NCBI GenBank assembly: GCA_012799075.1
Contig: JAAZLZ010000196.1
Location: 1-14,373 of the forward strand
From: Bacillota bacterium
GTDB lineage: Bacteria > Bacillota > Limnochordia > JAAZLZ01
DNA: 14,373 bases
Direction of reading: 5' to 3'
How positions within the stretch are numbered: position 1 is the first letter of the stretch; each line of letters opens with the position of its first letter. The position numbers were made by a program, and so were the translations under genes. This document shows positions 6,750 to 13,691 of this stretch, piece after piece. The notes below the pieces were generated by a model. That model saw nothing but the letters and a program-made list of their open reading frames with translations. It searched no databases and was not told where the DNA came from.

Positions 6750-7209
6750 GGGCTTCCTCCAGATCGCCCAGCTCCCGCTGGGAAAGAAGTTCATCCGGAT
6801 CGAGCAAAAACACCAGCTGCTCGCCTACCTTCCCAACCCCGCACAGATACTCGGCATCGAATTCCCTTTGGAAGTCCAACGTCCCCTGGACATCCTCCTT
6901 GACGATAGGAACGATGTCTAGCACCCGGTCGACCAACAGCCCCATGATCTTGTCTTTTACGTCCAAAACGATAATCACGGAAAACTCATCGTACTTTCCC
7001 GGTTCGAAGTTGAACTTCCGCCGCATATCGATGACGGGGATGATGTGGCCCCGAAAGTTAATCACACCGTTGATGGCTTTCGGCGCGTTGGGAATCCGGG
7101 ACGGCTTCTGATAGCGAATGAGCTCTTGCACCCGCATCACATCGATTCCGAACTCCTCCTCAGCCACCTGGAAGGTCATGAACTGTCCTTGCTCCACCCT
7201 GTCCGCCAA
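6730..7209 (-). CDS. cheW: CheW, array coupling protein
   Basis: A 159-aa CheW, the adaptor that joins receptors to CheA at the array base. It has the usual layout: FMTFQVAEEEFGIDVMRVQEL near the start, then IPNAPKAINGVINFRGHIIP with the conserved Asn/Arg-Gly turn, VIDMRRKF, GLLVDRVLDIV and a C-terminal LLDPDELLS. It is single-domain, so not a CheV. I prefer a TTG start at 7209 because AGGAGGT lies eight bases upstream, while a GTG at 7218 falls inside that ribosome-binding site. The site itself overlaps the stop codon region of the preceding receptor gene. The C-terminus is acidic and runs past the cheR start by 20 bp. Confidence 0.95.
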   Translation of the reverse strand: MADRVEQGQFMTFQVAEEEFGIDVMRVQELIRYQKPSRIPNAPKAINGVINFRGHIIPVIDMRRKFNFEPGKYDEFSVIIVLDVKDKIMGLLVDRVLDIVPIVKEDVQGTLDFQREFDAEYLCGVGKVGEQLVFLLDPDELLSQRELGDLEEAHGEFDP

Positions 7210-7221
7210 CGCCCTCACCTC

Positions 7222-9063
7222 CTAGAACTTCTCCAGGTCCGATATCCAATGGTGGTCCACCGCTGGCAGCTCCCTTTGGGGCGGCGGGGAGGCATGCCGC
7301 GGCTTCGAAGGCTTTCGGGCGGGTGCTGGCTCCTCTTCCCGGCCGATGTTGATCTTGTCCACCCATGCCCTCATGGCGTGGGCCTCAGCATTCATCGACT
7401 GGCTGGCGGAGGCGATTTCTTCCACCATGGCGGCGTTCTGCTGGGTGACTTCATTGAGTTGATTGATGCCTTGCTGGAGCTGCTCAAGGGCAACTAATTG
7501 CTGATGGGAAGCTTGGGCGATTTCCATCACCAGGCTGGTTGTTTGTTCGCCATTGTCCACGATCTGTGCCAGTTTCTGCCCCGACTCCACCACCAGCCGA
7601 TTGCCCCGCTGGATCCGTTCGACACTTTCATTGATCAAATCCTCGATTTCTCTGGCTGATCGGGCCGTTCTTTCGGCAAGATTGCGCACCTCTCCCGCGA
7701 CCACGGCAAATCCCCGCCCTTGCTCCCCAGCCCGGGCCGCCTCCACCGATGCATTCAAAGCAAGCAAATTGATTTGGAAAGCGATGTCATTGACGGCTTT
7801 GATGATTTCACCCACCTTGGCACTAGACTCGGTGATAGCTTCCATGGCCGCAATAGTCTCGGTCACCACACCTTGGCCTTCGTGAACCACCTCCATGGTG
7901 TGTCTTGATACTTCCTGGCAAGCCCGGGCATTGTCCGCATTTGCGTGGGCCCGGGCAGCCACTTCATCGACGGAAACAGTAATTTGCTCCAGGGAAGAAG
8001 CCTGCTCCGAAGTCCGCTGGGCCAAGTCCTGATTGCCTGCCGCGATTTCATCGGCAGCCCGGAGAACGGTATCGGATGTGGTTTCGATCCCCCTTAGGAG
8101 TTTTCGCCAAGCATCGAGGGTCTTGTTTAGCTCCCCGGCCATCTGGGCAATCTCATCCTTGCCTCGAATATGTAGATGTCCCGTTAAATCCCCTCGGGCC
8201 ATCTGCTGGAGGATGCTGTTAATGCTTAGGAGCGGAGCGGCAATCCTGCTCGAGACCAGCAGACTGATCAAGATGATGACCGCGGCCACCAACCCGCCGA
8301 ACCTGGCCAGAAGGATGCCTTCCTGTTGAATGTCCCCCAGCACCTCAGCCCGGTCCAGTTCCACCAGGATGGCCCAATCAAGACCGGCATGGCTTAAGGG
8401 AGCGTAGGCGGACAATACCTCCTCCCCCCGATGGTCGGTGAGGGTTGTCACCCCTGACCGGTGTTTTAGGGCCTCCTCCACAGCCCAAGTTGCCATGGCA
8501 GTTCCCTGGACATCGATGGAGCTCTTGCGAAGGACCTGATCCGAACCCACCAAGTAGGTTCGTCCTCCTTCAAAACCCACATGACTGGCTAGGACCCCTT
8601 CGATGAACTCGCTTGGCAATTTGAGAGCTGCTGCAGTTCCCGCATCGATGGGAGCAACGGCCAGCAAAGACCCATTGCCTTCAATTAGGTACACCTCGCC
8701 CCCATCGATAATTTGTTTTAGGGCCCCTTGGTCAAGTCCAGTTTCCTTCCATCCCCCGTGGGATGACAGCACCTGACCCTGGGCACCTATGATCAGCACA
8801 TCTTCATAACGACCCAAGTAGTCCGCGGCAATCTCCCCGAGGGTCCTCCCGCTTCGCAGCCTATCCGCCAAGCGGCGGACATCATCGGTGCTCTGCGTCA
8901 GATAGTCGAGCAGGCGGTCTTTTTTCATCTCCCGCAGAGCAGTTAAAGTCTCAACCTCATGGCTAACGATAGCTTCACCCACCTGACGATAGGCAAACCA
9001 CCCTGTAATGACTGCGGGGAGAAGACCGATCACCAAAAGCACCAGAGTCAACTTTCTTCTCAT
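7222..9063 (-). CDS. Transmembrane methyl-accepting chemotaxis protein with a large external sensor domain
   Basis: A 613-aa receptor. Membrane helices are at about 5-24 and 250-271. The roughly 225-residue external domain between them has Cache-like strands (EDVLIIGAQGQVL; TYLVGSDQVLRKS; SAYAPLSHAGLDWAILVELD), so it is probably a double Cache ligand-binding domain. HAMP covers about 272-325. The signalling hairpin has its tip around 427-445 (IAFQINLLALNASVEAARA), followed by GEQGRGFAVVAGEVRNLAER. From the RT at 350-351 to the tip it aligns without gaps to E. coli Tsr as I remember it, so it is a 36-heptad class receptor. After the coiled coil comes a Pro/Arg-rich flexible tail of about 35 residues ending SDLEKF, resembling an adaptation-enzyme tether although the usual aromatic is Leu. 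The ATG at 9063 overlaps the cheA stop as ATGA. Confidence 0.95.
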   Translation of the reverse strand: MRRKLTLVLLVIGLLPAVITGWFAYRQVGEAIVSHEVETLTALREMKKDRLLDYLTQSTDDVRRLADRLRSGRTLGEIAADYLGRYEDVLIIGAQGQVLSSHGGWKETGLDQGALKQIIDGGEVYLIEGNGSLLAVAPIDAGTAAALKLPSEFIEGVLASHVGFEGGRTYLVGSDQVLRKSSIDVQGTAMATWAVEEALKHRSGVTTLTDHRGEEVLSAYAPLSHAGLDWAILVELDRAEVLGDIQQEGILLARFGGLVAAVIILISLLVSSRIAAPLLSINSILQQMARGDLTGHLHIRGKDEIAQMAGELNKTLDAWRKLLRGIETTSDTVLRAADEIAAGNQDLAQRTSEQASSLEQITVSVDEVAARAHANADNARACQEVSRHTMEVVHEGQGVVTETIAAMEAITESSAKVGEIIKAVNDIAFQINLLALNASVEAARAGEQGRGFAVVAGEVRNLAERTARSAREIEDLINESVERIQRGNRLVVESGQKLAQIVDNGEQTTSLVMEIAQASHQQLVALEQLQQGINQLNEVTQQNAAMVEEIASASQSMNAEAHAMRAWVDKINIGREEEPAPARKPSKPRHASPPPQRELPAVDHHWISDLEKF

Positions 9064-10937
9064 TGCCCCACCCCCCTAAGGATCAATCGAGATAAGGACG
9101 ACACATCCACAATCATGGCCACCCCGCCATCACCCAGGATGGTCGCCCCAGCCAAACCATCCACATGGCGGTAGTTGTCCCGGAGACTCTTGATTACGAT
9201 CTGCTGCTGCCCTAAGATGTCATCAACCGCAAGACAAAACCTGCGGCTTCCGTCTTGGACCAAGACTAGTAGACTGTTGTCATCCCGGCTAGAAAGATTA
9301 AACAGGCGAGCTAAAGATAAAACCGGCACATACTCACCCCGCAGCCTAAGGAGAGAGGCATCCGGTCCGAGGCGTTTTAGGTCTTTTGGATCGGGCCAGA
9401 TAAACTCGACAATTGCCGACAGGGGTATGACGAAGCGCTCCGCACCAAGGCGGATGACCATGCCATCAAGGATGGCTAGAGTCAACGGCAGCAAAATCCG
9501 AAAGGTAGTGCCCATTCCAGGGGAAGAGAGGATCTCGATGCTTCCCCTTAATTGGTTGATGTTCTCCTTGACCACATCCAGGCCCACTCCCCGGCCCGAA
9601 ATGTCTGTCACCTTGCCGGCGGTGGAGAAGCCCGGGAGGAAAAGGAGCTGGAGCATTTCCTCTTCCTTCAGGGCCGTTCCTTCATCGATGAGACCCTTTT
9701 TTAAAGCCGCCTCCTTCACCCGGTTAGGGTCAATGCCGGCGCCATCATCCACCACTTCCAGGACAATACTACCTTCTTTCTGATAGGCATGGAGGGTGAT
9801 GGTGCCTATTGGCTCCTTCTCTGCCAGCCTTCTCGCCCCGGGGGGTTCGATGCCGTGATCGACGGCATTGCGCAACATGTGAGTGATGGGATCCATCAGC
9901 CTTTCCACCACTGTCTTGTCCAGCTCCGTATCGCTCCCCTTCAGTTCAAGGCGCACCTCTTTGCCCCGATCGAGGGCCAATTCCCGCACGATTCGGGGAA
10001 AGCGATTGAAGATAGTTGCAACGGGGACCATCCTGGTGCTCATCACCAGATCCTGAAGATCCCGGATCCCCTGGTCTAGGTCTTCCAGCGCGCCCATTAC
10101 CTCGGGGCTGGCCGCAGCCGCCCCGAGGACTGCGTCGACCATTCGGGCCCGGGCGATAACCAATTGACCCACCTGGTTCATTAGGGCATCTAGCTTGGTT
10201 GTGGGAACCCGTACGCTATGCTCCAGCAAACGGCTGGCAAGGGGCGTCTTTGCTTTGACCGCTGCTTCCTCCAGCGGCGTGATGGTCACCGAGGCATCGG
10301 GGTCCGCTTGGACAAAAATGAATACGTCTTTGACGCGCTGCAAGTCCTGCTCGGTCCTCAGCTCTAAAGACCAGCCCAGATACAAGCGGTATGGGTCGAG
10401 CTCCTCTAGAGTCGGAAGATCATCTGTTTGGACGTCGACGGCGGTGAGCTCCCCCATTTCCGCAAGCTCACCGATCAACATGAGGGGATCGGCGCCCGTT
10501 GTAAAGGTCTGGGGGCTAGGACGCAATTCGATCTGGAATAGTCGCTTTCCCCCAGTTGGCGCCTGGAATGACTTGATGAGGTTCTCAACAACCCGCTCAG
10601 CTTTCCCCACCTCTAGTTCTTCCCCTGCGTCAATCCTGGCCACCATTTCCCTGGCCGCGTCGGTTCCCTGCAGGAGGACATTGATCAACTCGGTTGTAAC
10701 CTCCACTTGCCGGGATCTGACTTTATGCAGAAGCTCCTCCATGTGATGGAGGAAGTCCCCAAGGACGCCCAGTCCAATCAAGCCAGCACTCCCCTTGAGG
10801 CTATGGACCGTCCGAAAGATGGCATTGATTAGCTCCTGGTCTTCAGGGGAGTCCTCCAGGGCTAAGAGGTTTTCTTCCAGGATGGGAAAGCCTTCATTGG
10901 CTTCTTCGATAAAGGTCGCCAACAGCTCCCTGTTCAC
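9060..10937 (-). CDS. cheA: CheA, chemotaxis histidine kinase
   Basis: A 625-aa CheA. P1 (1-105) holds the phospho-acceptor His45 in TVHSLKGSAG. A region at 132-215 (FQIELRPSP..., ELDPYRLYLGWSLEL, VFIFV) sits where P2 is normally found and may bind the response regulators. P3 dimerisation covers about 240-305. P4 is the kinase: N-box HMLRNAVDHG (353-362), G1 DDGAG (397-401), LFLPGFSTA (432-440) and G2 GRGVG (448-452). P5, the CheW-like domain, spans about 488-620. It phosphorylates CheY and CheB under receptor control. The start is GTG at 10937, with GGGGGGAGG immediately upstream and close spacing. The gene begins 15 bp after cheY and overlaps the next receptor gene by 4 bp. All catalytic motifs are intact. 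Confidence 0.97.
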   Translation of the reverse strand: MNRELLATFIEEANEGFPILEENLLALEDSPEDQELINAIFRTVHSLKGSAGLIGLGVLGDFLHHMEELLHKVRSRQVEVTTELINVLLQGTDAAREMVARIDAGEELEVGKAERVVENLIKSFQAPTGGKRLFQIELRPSPQTFTTGADPLMLIGELAEMGELTAVDVQTDDLPTLEELDPYRLYLGWSLELRTEQDLQRVKDVFIFVQADPDASVTITPLEEAAVKAKTPLASRLLEHSVRVPTTKLDALMNQVGQLVIARARMVDAVLGAAAASPEVMGALEDLDQGIRDLQDLVMSTRMVPVATIFNRFPRIVRELALDRGKEVRLELKGSDTELDKTVVERLMDPITHMLRNAVDHGIEPPGARRLAEKEPIGTITLHAYQKEGSIVLEVVDDGAGIDPNRVKEAALKKGLIDEGTALKEEEMLQLLFLPGFSTAGKVTDISGRGVGLDVVKENINQLRGSIEILSSPGMGTTFRILLPLTLAILDGMVIRLGAERFVIPLSAIVEFIWPDPKDLKRLGPDASLLRLRGEYVPVLSLARLFNLSSRDDNSLLVLVQDGSRRFCLAVDDILGQQQIVIKSLRDNYRHVDGLAGATILGDGGVAMIVDVSSLSRLILRGVGQ

Positions 10938-10952
10938 TGACCTCCCCCCCGT

Positions 10953-11333
10953 TTAGGTCCTAACGAACTTTTTGACCACTTGAACCAGTTGTTCAGGTTG
11001 AAAGGGCTTAACCAGCCAGCCCGCTGCTCCCGCTTCTTTGCCTTGCATTTTCATTGCTTGCTGGGATTCGGTGGTCAAGACCAAAATAGGCACAAAGCGC
11101 ATGCCGGGCATTTTTTTCACATTGGTGATGAAAGTAATGCCGTCCATCCTGGGCATGTTGATATCACTGATGATCATGGCCAGCCGCTTGCCCATGCGCT
11201 GCTGTTGGGCCAGCACATCTAAGCCGTGCTGCCCGTCTTCAGCCTCGATGACTTGGAAGTTCTCCTTGCCTAGCGTGTACTTGACCGCTTCCCGAACAGT
11301 CCGGGAATCATCGACGATCATGACCGTTTTCAT
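10953..11333 (-). CDS. cheY: CheY-like single-domain response regulator
   Basis: A 126-aa stand-alone receiver. The acidic pair is Asp8-Asp9 (VDDSRTVREAV), the phospho-acceptor is Asp57 in SDINMPRMDG, Thr87 lies in LTTES, and Lys109 lies in LVKPF. It is the likely output of CheA; the target could be a flagellar switch or another protein, since no flagellar genes are in view. The start is ATG 11333, supported by GGGAGGGG about six bases upstream. A longer frame exists upstream within the STAS gene but adds no receiver sequence. The start overlaps the preceding STAS gene by 26 bp and cheA follows 15 bp downstream. No CheC, CheX or conventional CheZ phosphatase is present to reset it. Confidence 0.95.
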   Translation of the reverse strand: MKTVMIVDDSRTVREAVKYTLGKENFQVIEAEDGQHGLDVLAQQQRMGKRLAMIISDINMPRMDGITFITNVKKMPGMRFVPILVLTTESQQAMKMQGKEAGAAGWLVKPFQPEQLVQVVKKFVRT

Positions 11334-11607
11334 CCATGTCCCCTCCCGAAAAGTCCGATGGAGAAAGGCCCCCCAAGGGAGCAATCAGCTGAAATTCGTC
11401 GCTCCAGGAGCCGAGTCTTAGCTCCTTGCGTTCTTGCTGGAAGGACTTAATGGCAGACAGAAGGAGCTGAACGGCGCATCCATCCATGTCTCGCACCCCT
11501 GATGCGTCCAGGACGACTGGCTCCCCTGATGAAAGGCCTGCTTTGAGTTCCTGCAGGACCTCTTCAATGTTGTAGATGGTAAAATCACCGGGCAGTCGGA
11601 TCTCCAT
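11308..11607 (-). CDS. STAS-domain protein lacking the phospho-acceptor serine
   Basis: A 99-aa protein with a STAS fold over about 1-80: MEIRLPGDFTIYNIEEVLQE, then VVLDASGVRDMDGCAVQLLL. Where SpoIIAA-type antagonists have Asp-Ser-Ser-Gly-Leu, this has Asp42-Gly43-Cys44-Ala45-Val46, so neither serine is present and classical phosphorylation is not possible. STAS proteins of this non-phosphorylated type occur beside chemotaxis genes and in MlaB-like proteins, where they act as binding modules. The last 15 or so residues are Gly/Asp-rich and overlap the cheY start by 26 bp, so that tail may be dictated partly by the overlap. The ATG has GGAGGGG six bases upstream. It begins 14 bp after the 594-aa gene, and coupling to cheY suggests matched stoichiometry. 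Confidence 0.87.
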   Translation of the reverse strand: MEIRLPGDFTIYNIEEVLQELKAGLSSGEPVVLDASGVRDMDGCAVQLLLSAIKSFQQERKELRLGSWSDEFQLIAPLGGLSPSDFSGGDMDENGHDRR

Positions 11608-11621
11608 TTGGAACCCCTCCG

Positions 11622-13406
11622 CTAAAATAGCTCTAGCTCCCCACCCTGGGAACCGATGTCAATTTGCTCGTGGGTGAACAGATCCTGGGTCACTTGCCTT
11701 TCCACGTAGCTGGTGAAGTGTTCCATCAGCTCAGCCAGTTGATCGTTGGATAGGCTTACCCCTTCGTCAACTACATTAGAGGCCGCAAGCCGCTTTAGGC
11801 CGTCCTTCAGGCAAGTCTCCGCCTGCCAGGCCAGCTCCAGGAGCTGCCGATGGCTGGCAAGGCCTTTTTGGACAGCCGCCAATGACTCCCTCATCTCTTT
11901 AAACCCGTGGACTAGGGCTTCGATGGAGTCACGGGTCAGCTTCTGAACAATCGTCAGCTCCTCGCCGGACCGATCGATGGCCCCTAGCATTTCCGTCAGG
12001 TGACCGTAGGTGGCCCTTAAGACTTGGCCGCCGCCGATGATGACCCGCTGGATGCTATCTTCCATGTCACCGTAGGCCTGACGCGTATCTTTGATTCCCC
12101 CTTGGATGCCGGCTACCATTTGGTCCAGTTGATCGGCAAAGGCCTGAGCATCGGGAGTGTCCAGGCGACCAAGCTCCAGTTTGGCCAGGAGCGCCAGCCG
12201 GGATATTTGCACTCCCCCTTTGGATATGGCGGCAAAATAGCTGCTTGAGGAGTCAAGCATTTCATGGAGCATGTCCCGACCCCGATCAAGCTCCTGGTTT
12301 TGCCGGTTGACTTCAACGACCACGCTTCTTAGATAGTCAACTGTATCCGTAATCAGGGCAAAAACCGTCTTGATGGTCCCCGGATGGTCCGCTGCCCCCA
12401 AGAAAACCTCGGTAACAAGCTCCATGTTCTCCTCCACATCCTGCACCGAATGATTCAGATCCACCACCAGGTCCCTCAGGTTATCGAGGAAACCCTCCAA
12501 GGTGCCTGAAATGTTTGCCATCAGTCGAGCGCCCAGGCGCAAGGACTGAAGGATAAACAAAGCGTGGTCTTCGGAGCCGCCCGTAAGGCCGCGAACGGTG
12601 CTTAGACCGTTTGATAGAAGATTTGCCAGGTTATCAGTCTGCTGCCTGATGATATCTTGAACTTGGATGGCCGTCATGATGCTCTCGACTGGACCTAAGG
12701 CCTGCTCGCCGTGCTTGACCAAGTCCCCCATGAAATAAGCGATCTGTTCCAAGGAGCCGATTAGCTGGGCAAAGTGGCTGGCCACCGCCGCCTGGAGCTG
12801 TTCACCCCGGTCCCTTTGGATGTTTGCTTTGCCCATCACTTCTTCGGTGAAGACATTGTACCAATCCCGAAGCTCGGAGAATGTAGCATGGAACTCATCG
12901 TAGCTGGACTTCATAACCGTTGAGGTCTTGCTTAGCTCCTGGGAGATGATGGTGAAGGCCGCACCTTCATCTAGACGCGCAGCGAAGATGATGGCATTGA
13001 CGGCCATGTCCCTGATGTCCTCCAGAATGACGCTGATACGTTGGATTAGGGCCAGGACCGATTTGAAATCACCCCGGTCTCCCCCCTCGGCAACGACGGA
13101 GGTGAACATATCCGTCACTTCGTCCTGGGCCATCAGAAGCCCCAGGGCTTCTTGAAGGCGCCCCTGCACCTCGTGGAGAATCTCCGTGATGGGCAAGCGC
13201 TTGGTTCCCTCAGCGGTGAACAGCTGCCGCAGCAAGAGCTCCGTCTCCTGCCGGGTCAAGAGTACATCCCGTTCGATGCCTGGCAGGGACTCATACAAGG
13301 GAACAAAAACCCTCTCCAATTGGACGGCCAAGGTCCGCAGGAGATTAATCCCTCGTTCCAAATCACTTGTCACCTGAAGCACTACCTGGCGATTCTCCAC
13401 TCTCAT
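11622..13406 (-). CDS. Soluble helical chemotaxis-associated protein with MCP-tip-like and CheZ-like motifs
   Basis: A 594-aa protein with no membrane segment, predicted almost entirely helical. Residues 131-162 (DMAVNAIIFAARLDEGAAF, then TIISQELSK) resemble the chemoreceptor tip (NLLALNAAIEAARAGE...GFAVVA.EVRKL), so part of it is a degenerate receptor signalling hairpin that could bind CheA/CheW or other receptors. Residues 248-257 (QVQDIIRQQT) match the QD[LI]xxQ pattern of CheZ, whose Asp143 and Gln147 dephosphorylate CheY; the equivalents here would be Asp251 and Gln255. The C-terminus is acidic and ends GGELELF, reminiscent of the CheZ CheY-binding tail. It is the first gene of the operon. 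The start is uncertain: ATG 13406 has only GGGGG directly before it, and GTG at codon 3 is possible. A phosphatase role is inferred; similar proteins are often just called methyl-accepting chemotaxis proteins. Confidence 0.75.
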   Translation of the reverse strand: MRVENRQVVLQVTSDLERGINLLRTLAVQLERVFVPLYESLPGIERDVLLTRQETELLLRQLFTAEGTKRLPITEILHEVQGRLQEALGLLMAQDEVTDMFTSVVAEGGDRGDFKSVLALIQRISVILEDIRDMAVNAIIFAARLDEGAAFTIISQELSKTSTVMKSSYDEFHATFSELRDWYNVFTEEVMGKANIQRDRGEQLQAAVASHFAQLIGSLEQIAYFMGDLVKHGEQALGPVESIMTAIQVQDIIRQQTDNLANLLSNGLSTVRGLTGGSEDHALFILQSLRLGARLMANISGTLEGFLDNLRDLVVDLNHSVQDVEENMELVTEVFLGAADHPGTIKTVFALITDTVDYLRSVVVEVNRQNQELDRGRDMLHEMLDSSSSYFAAISKGGVQISRLALLAKLELGRLDTPDAQAFADQLDQMVAGIQGGIKDTRQAYGDMEDSIQRVIIGGGQVLRATYGHLTEMLGAIDRSGEELTIVQKLTRDSIEALVHGFKEMRESLAAVQKGLASHRQLLELAWQAETCLKDGLKRLAASNVVDEGVSLSNDQLAELMEHFTSYVERQVTQDLFTHEQIDIGSQGGELELF

Positions 13407-13417
13407 CCCCCAAGCTG

Positions 13418-13481
13418 CTGGATTTGACCTCCAGGCGAAATCGAAGACCGGACATGAGTCTTCTTTACATTTTGTTGTCCG
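13418..13481 (-). other. Leader RNA with two potential hairpins
   Basis: In the predicted leader, CGGACA/TGTCCG (13449-13454 with 13476-13481) can form a six-base stem, extendable by two G-U pairs, around a 21-nt loop. Nearer the gene, CTGGA/TCCAG (13418-13434) forms a small hairpin that holds the only GGAGG in the leader, about 20 nt before the ATG. No known riboswitch consensus was recognised. The stems are short and may be chance. Confidence 0.3.
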
Positions 13482-13501
13482 ACTGGTGATAATTGGCTGG
13501 T

Positions 13502-13524
13502 ATGGTAAATCTAATCATTACCAT
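13502..13524. promoter_or_regulatory. Inverted repeat, operator candidate
   Basis: ATGGTAA (13502-13508) and TTACCAT (13518-13524) form a perfect 7-bp inverted repeat with a 9-bp spacer. It lies just downstream of the start site predicted from the operon promoter, a position where a bound repressor would block transcription. A related sequence, ATGGTAGATTTAACTA, occurs at 13623 as an imperfect direct repeat (12 of 16 bases) closer to the divergent MASE3 gene. The binding protein is unknown. Confidence 0.4.
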
Positions 13525-13533
13525 TTAGGAATC

Positions 13534-13562
13534 ATTCTAGAGGATCAACTTCCCGGTGTCAA
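13534..13562 (-). promoter_or_regulatory. Sigma-A-type promoter of the chemotaxis operon
   Basis: On the minus strand TTGACA (13557-13562) is followed by exactly 17 bp and TAGAAT (13534-13539), a perfect -35 and a five-of-six -10. Transcription should begin near 13527, giving a leader of about 120 nt before the first gene. No flagellar sigma-28 pattern (TAAA...GCCGATAT) was seen, so the operon appears to be under housekeeping control. Confidence 0.75.
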
Positions 13563-13691
13563 GGGGTCAGGCCGGCGCCTTCTTTGAGAAAACGCGCTCT
13601 TTCTAGACAAGCCTTGGATAGAATGGTAGATTTAACTAAAGAGAATTTCCATCGCAAACCAGACGCCGTTGAGGCACGGGAGGCTAAGTCA

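Noticed and set aside
9175..9783. Plus-strand open frame of about 202 codons
   Set aside because: Antisense shadow of the cheA P4/P5 coding region; no domain and an Arg/Ser-rich translation.
13449..13481. Riboswitch in the operon leader
   Set aside because: Only short stems can be drawn, and no conserved riboswitch core (for example c-di-GMP GEMM) is visible.
13584..13624. Possible plus-strand promoter for the MASE3 gene (TTGAGA and TAGAAT)
   Set aside because: The boxes are separated by 29 bp, well outside the usual 16-18, and no better pair was found.
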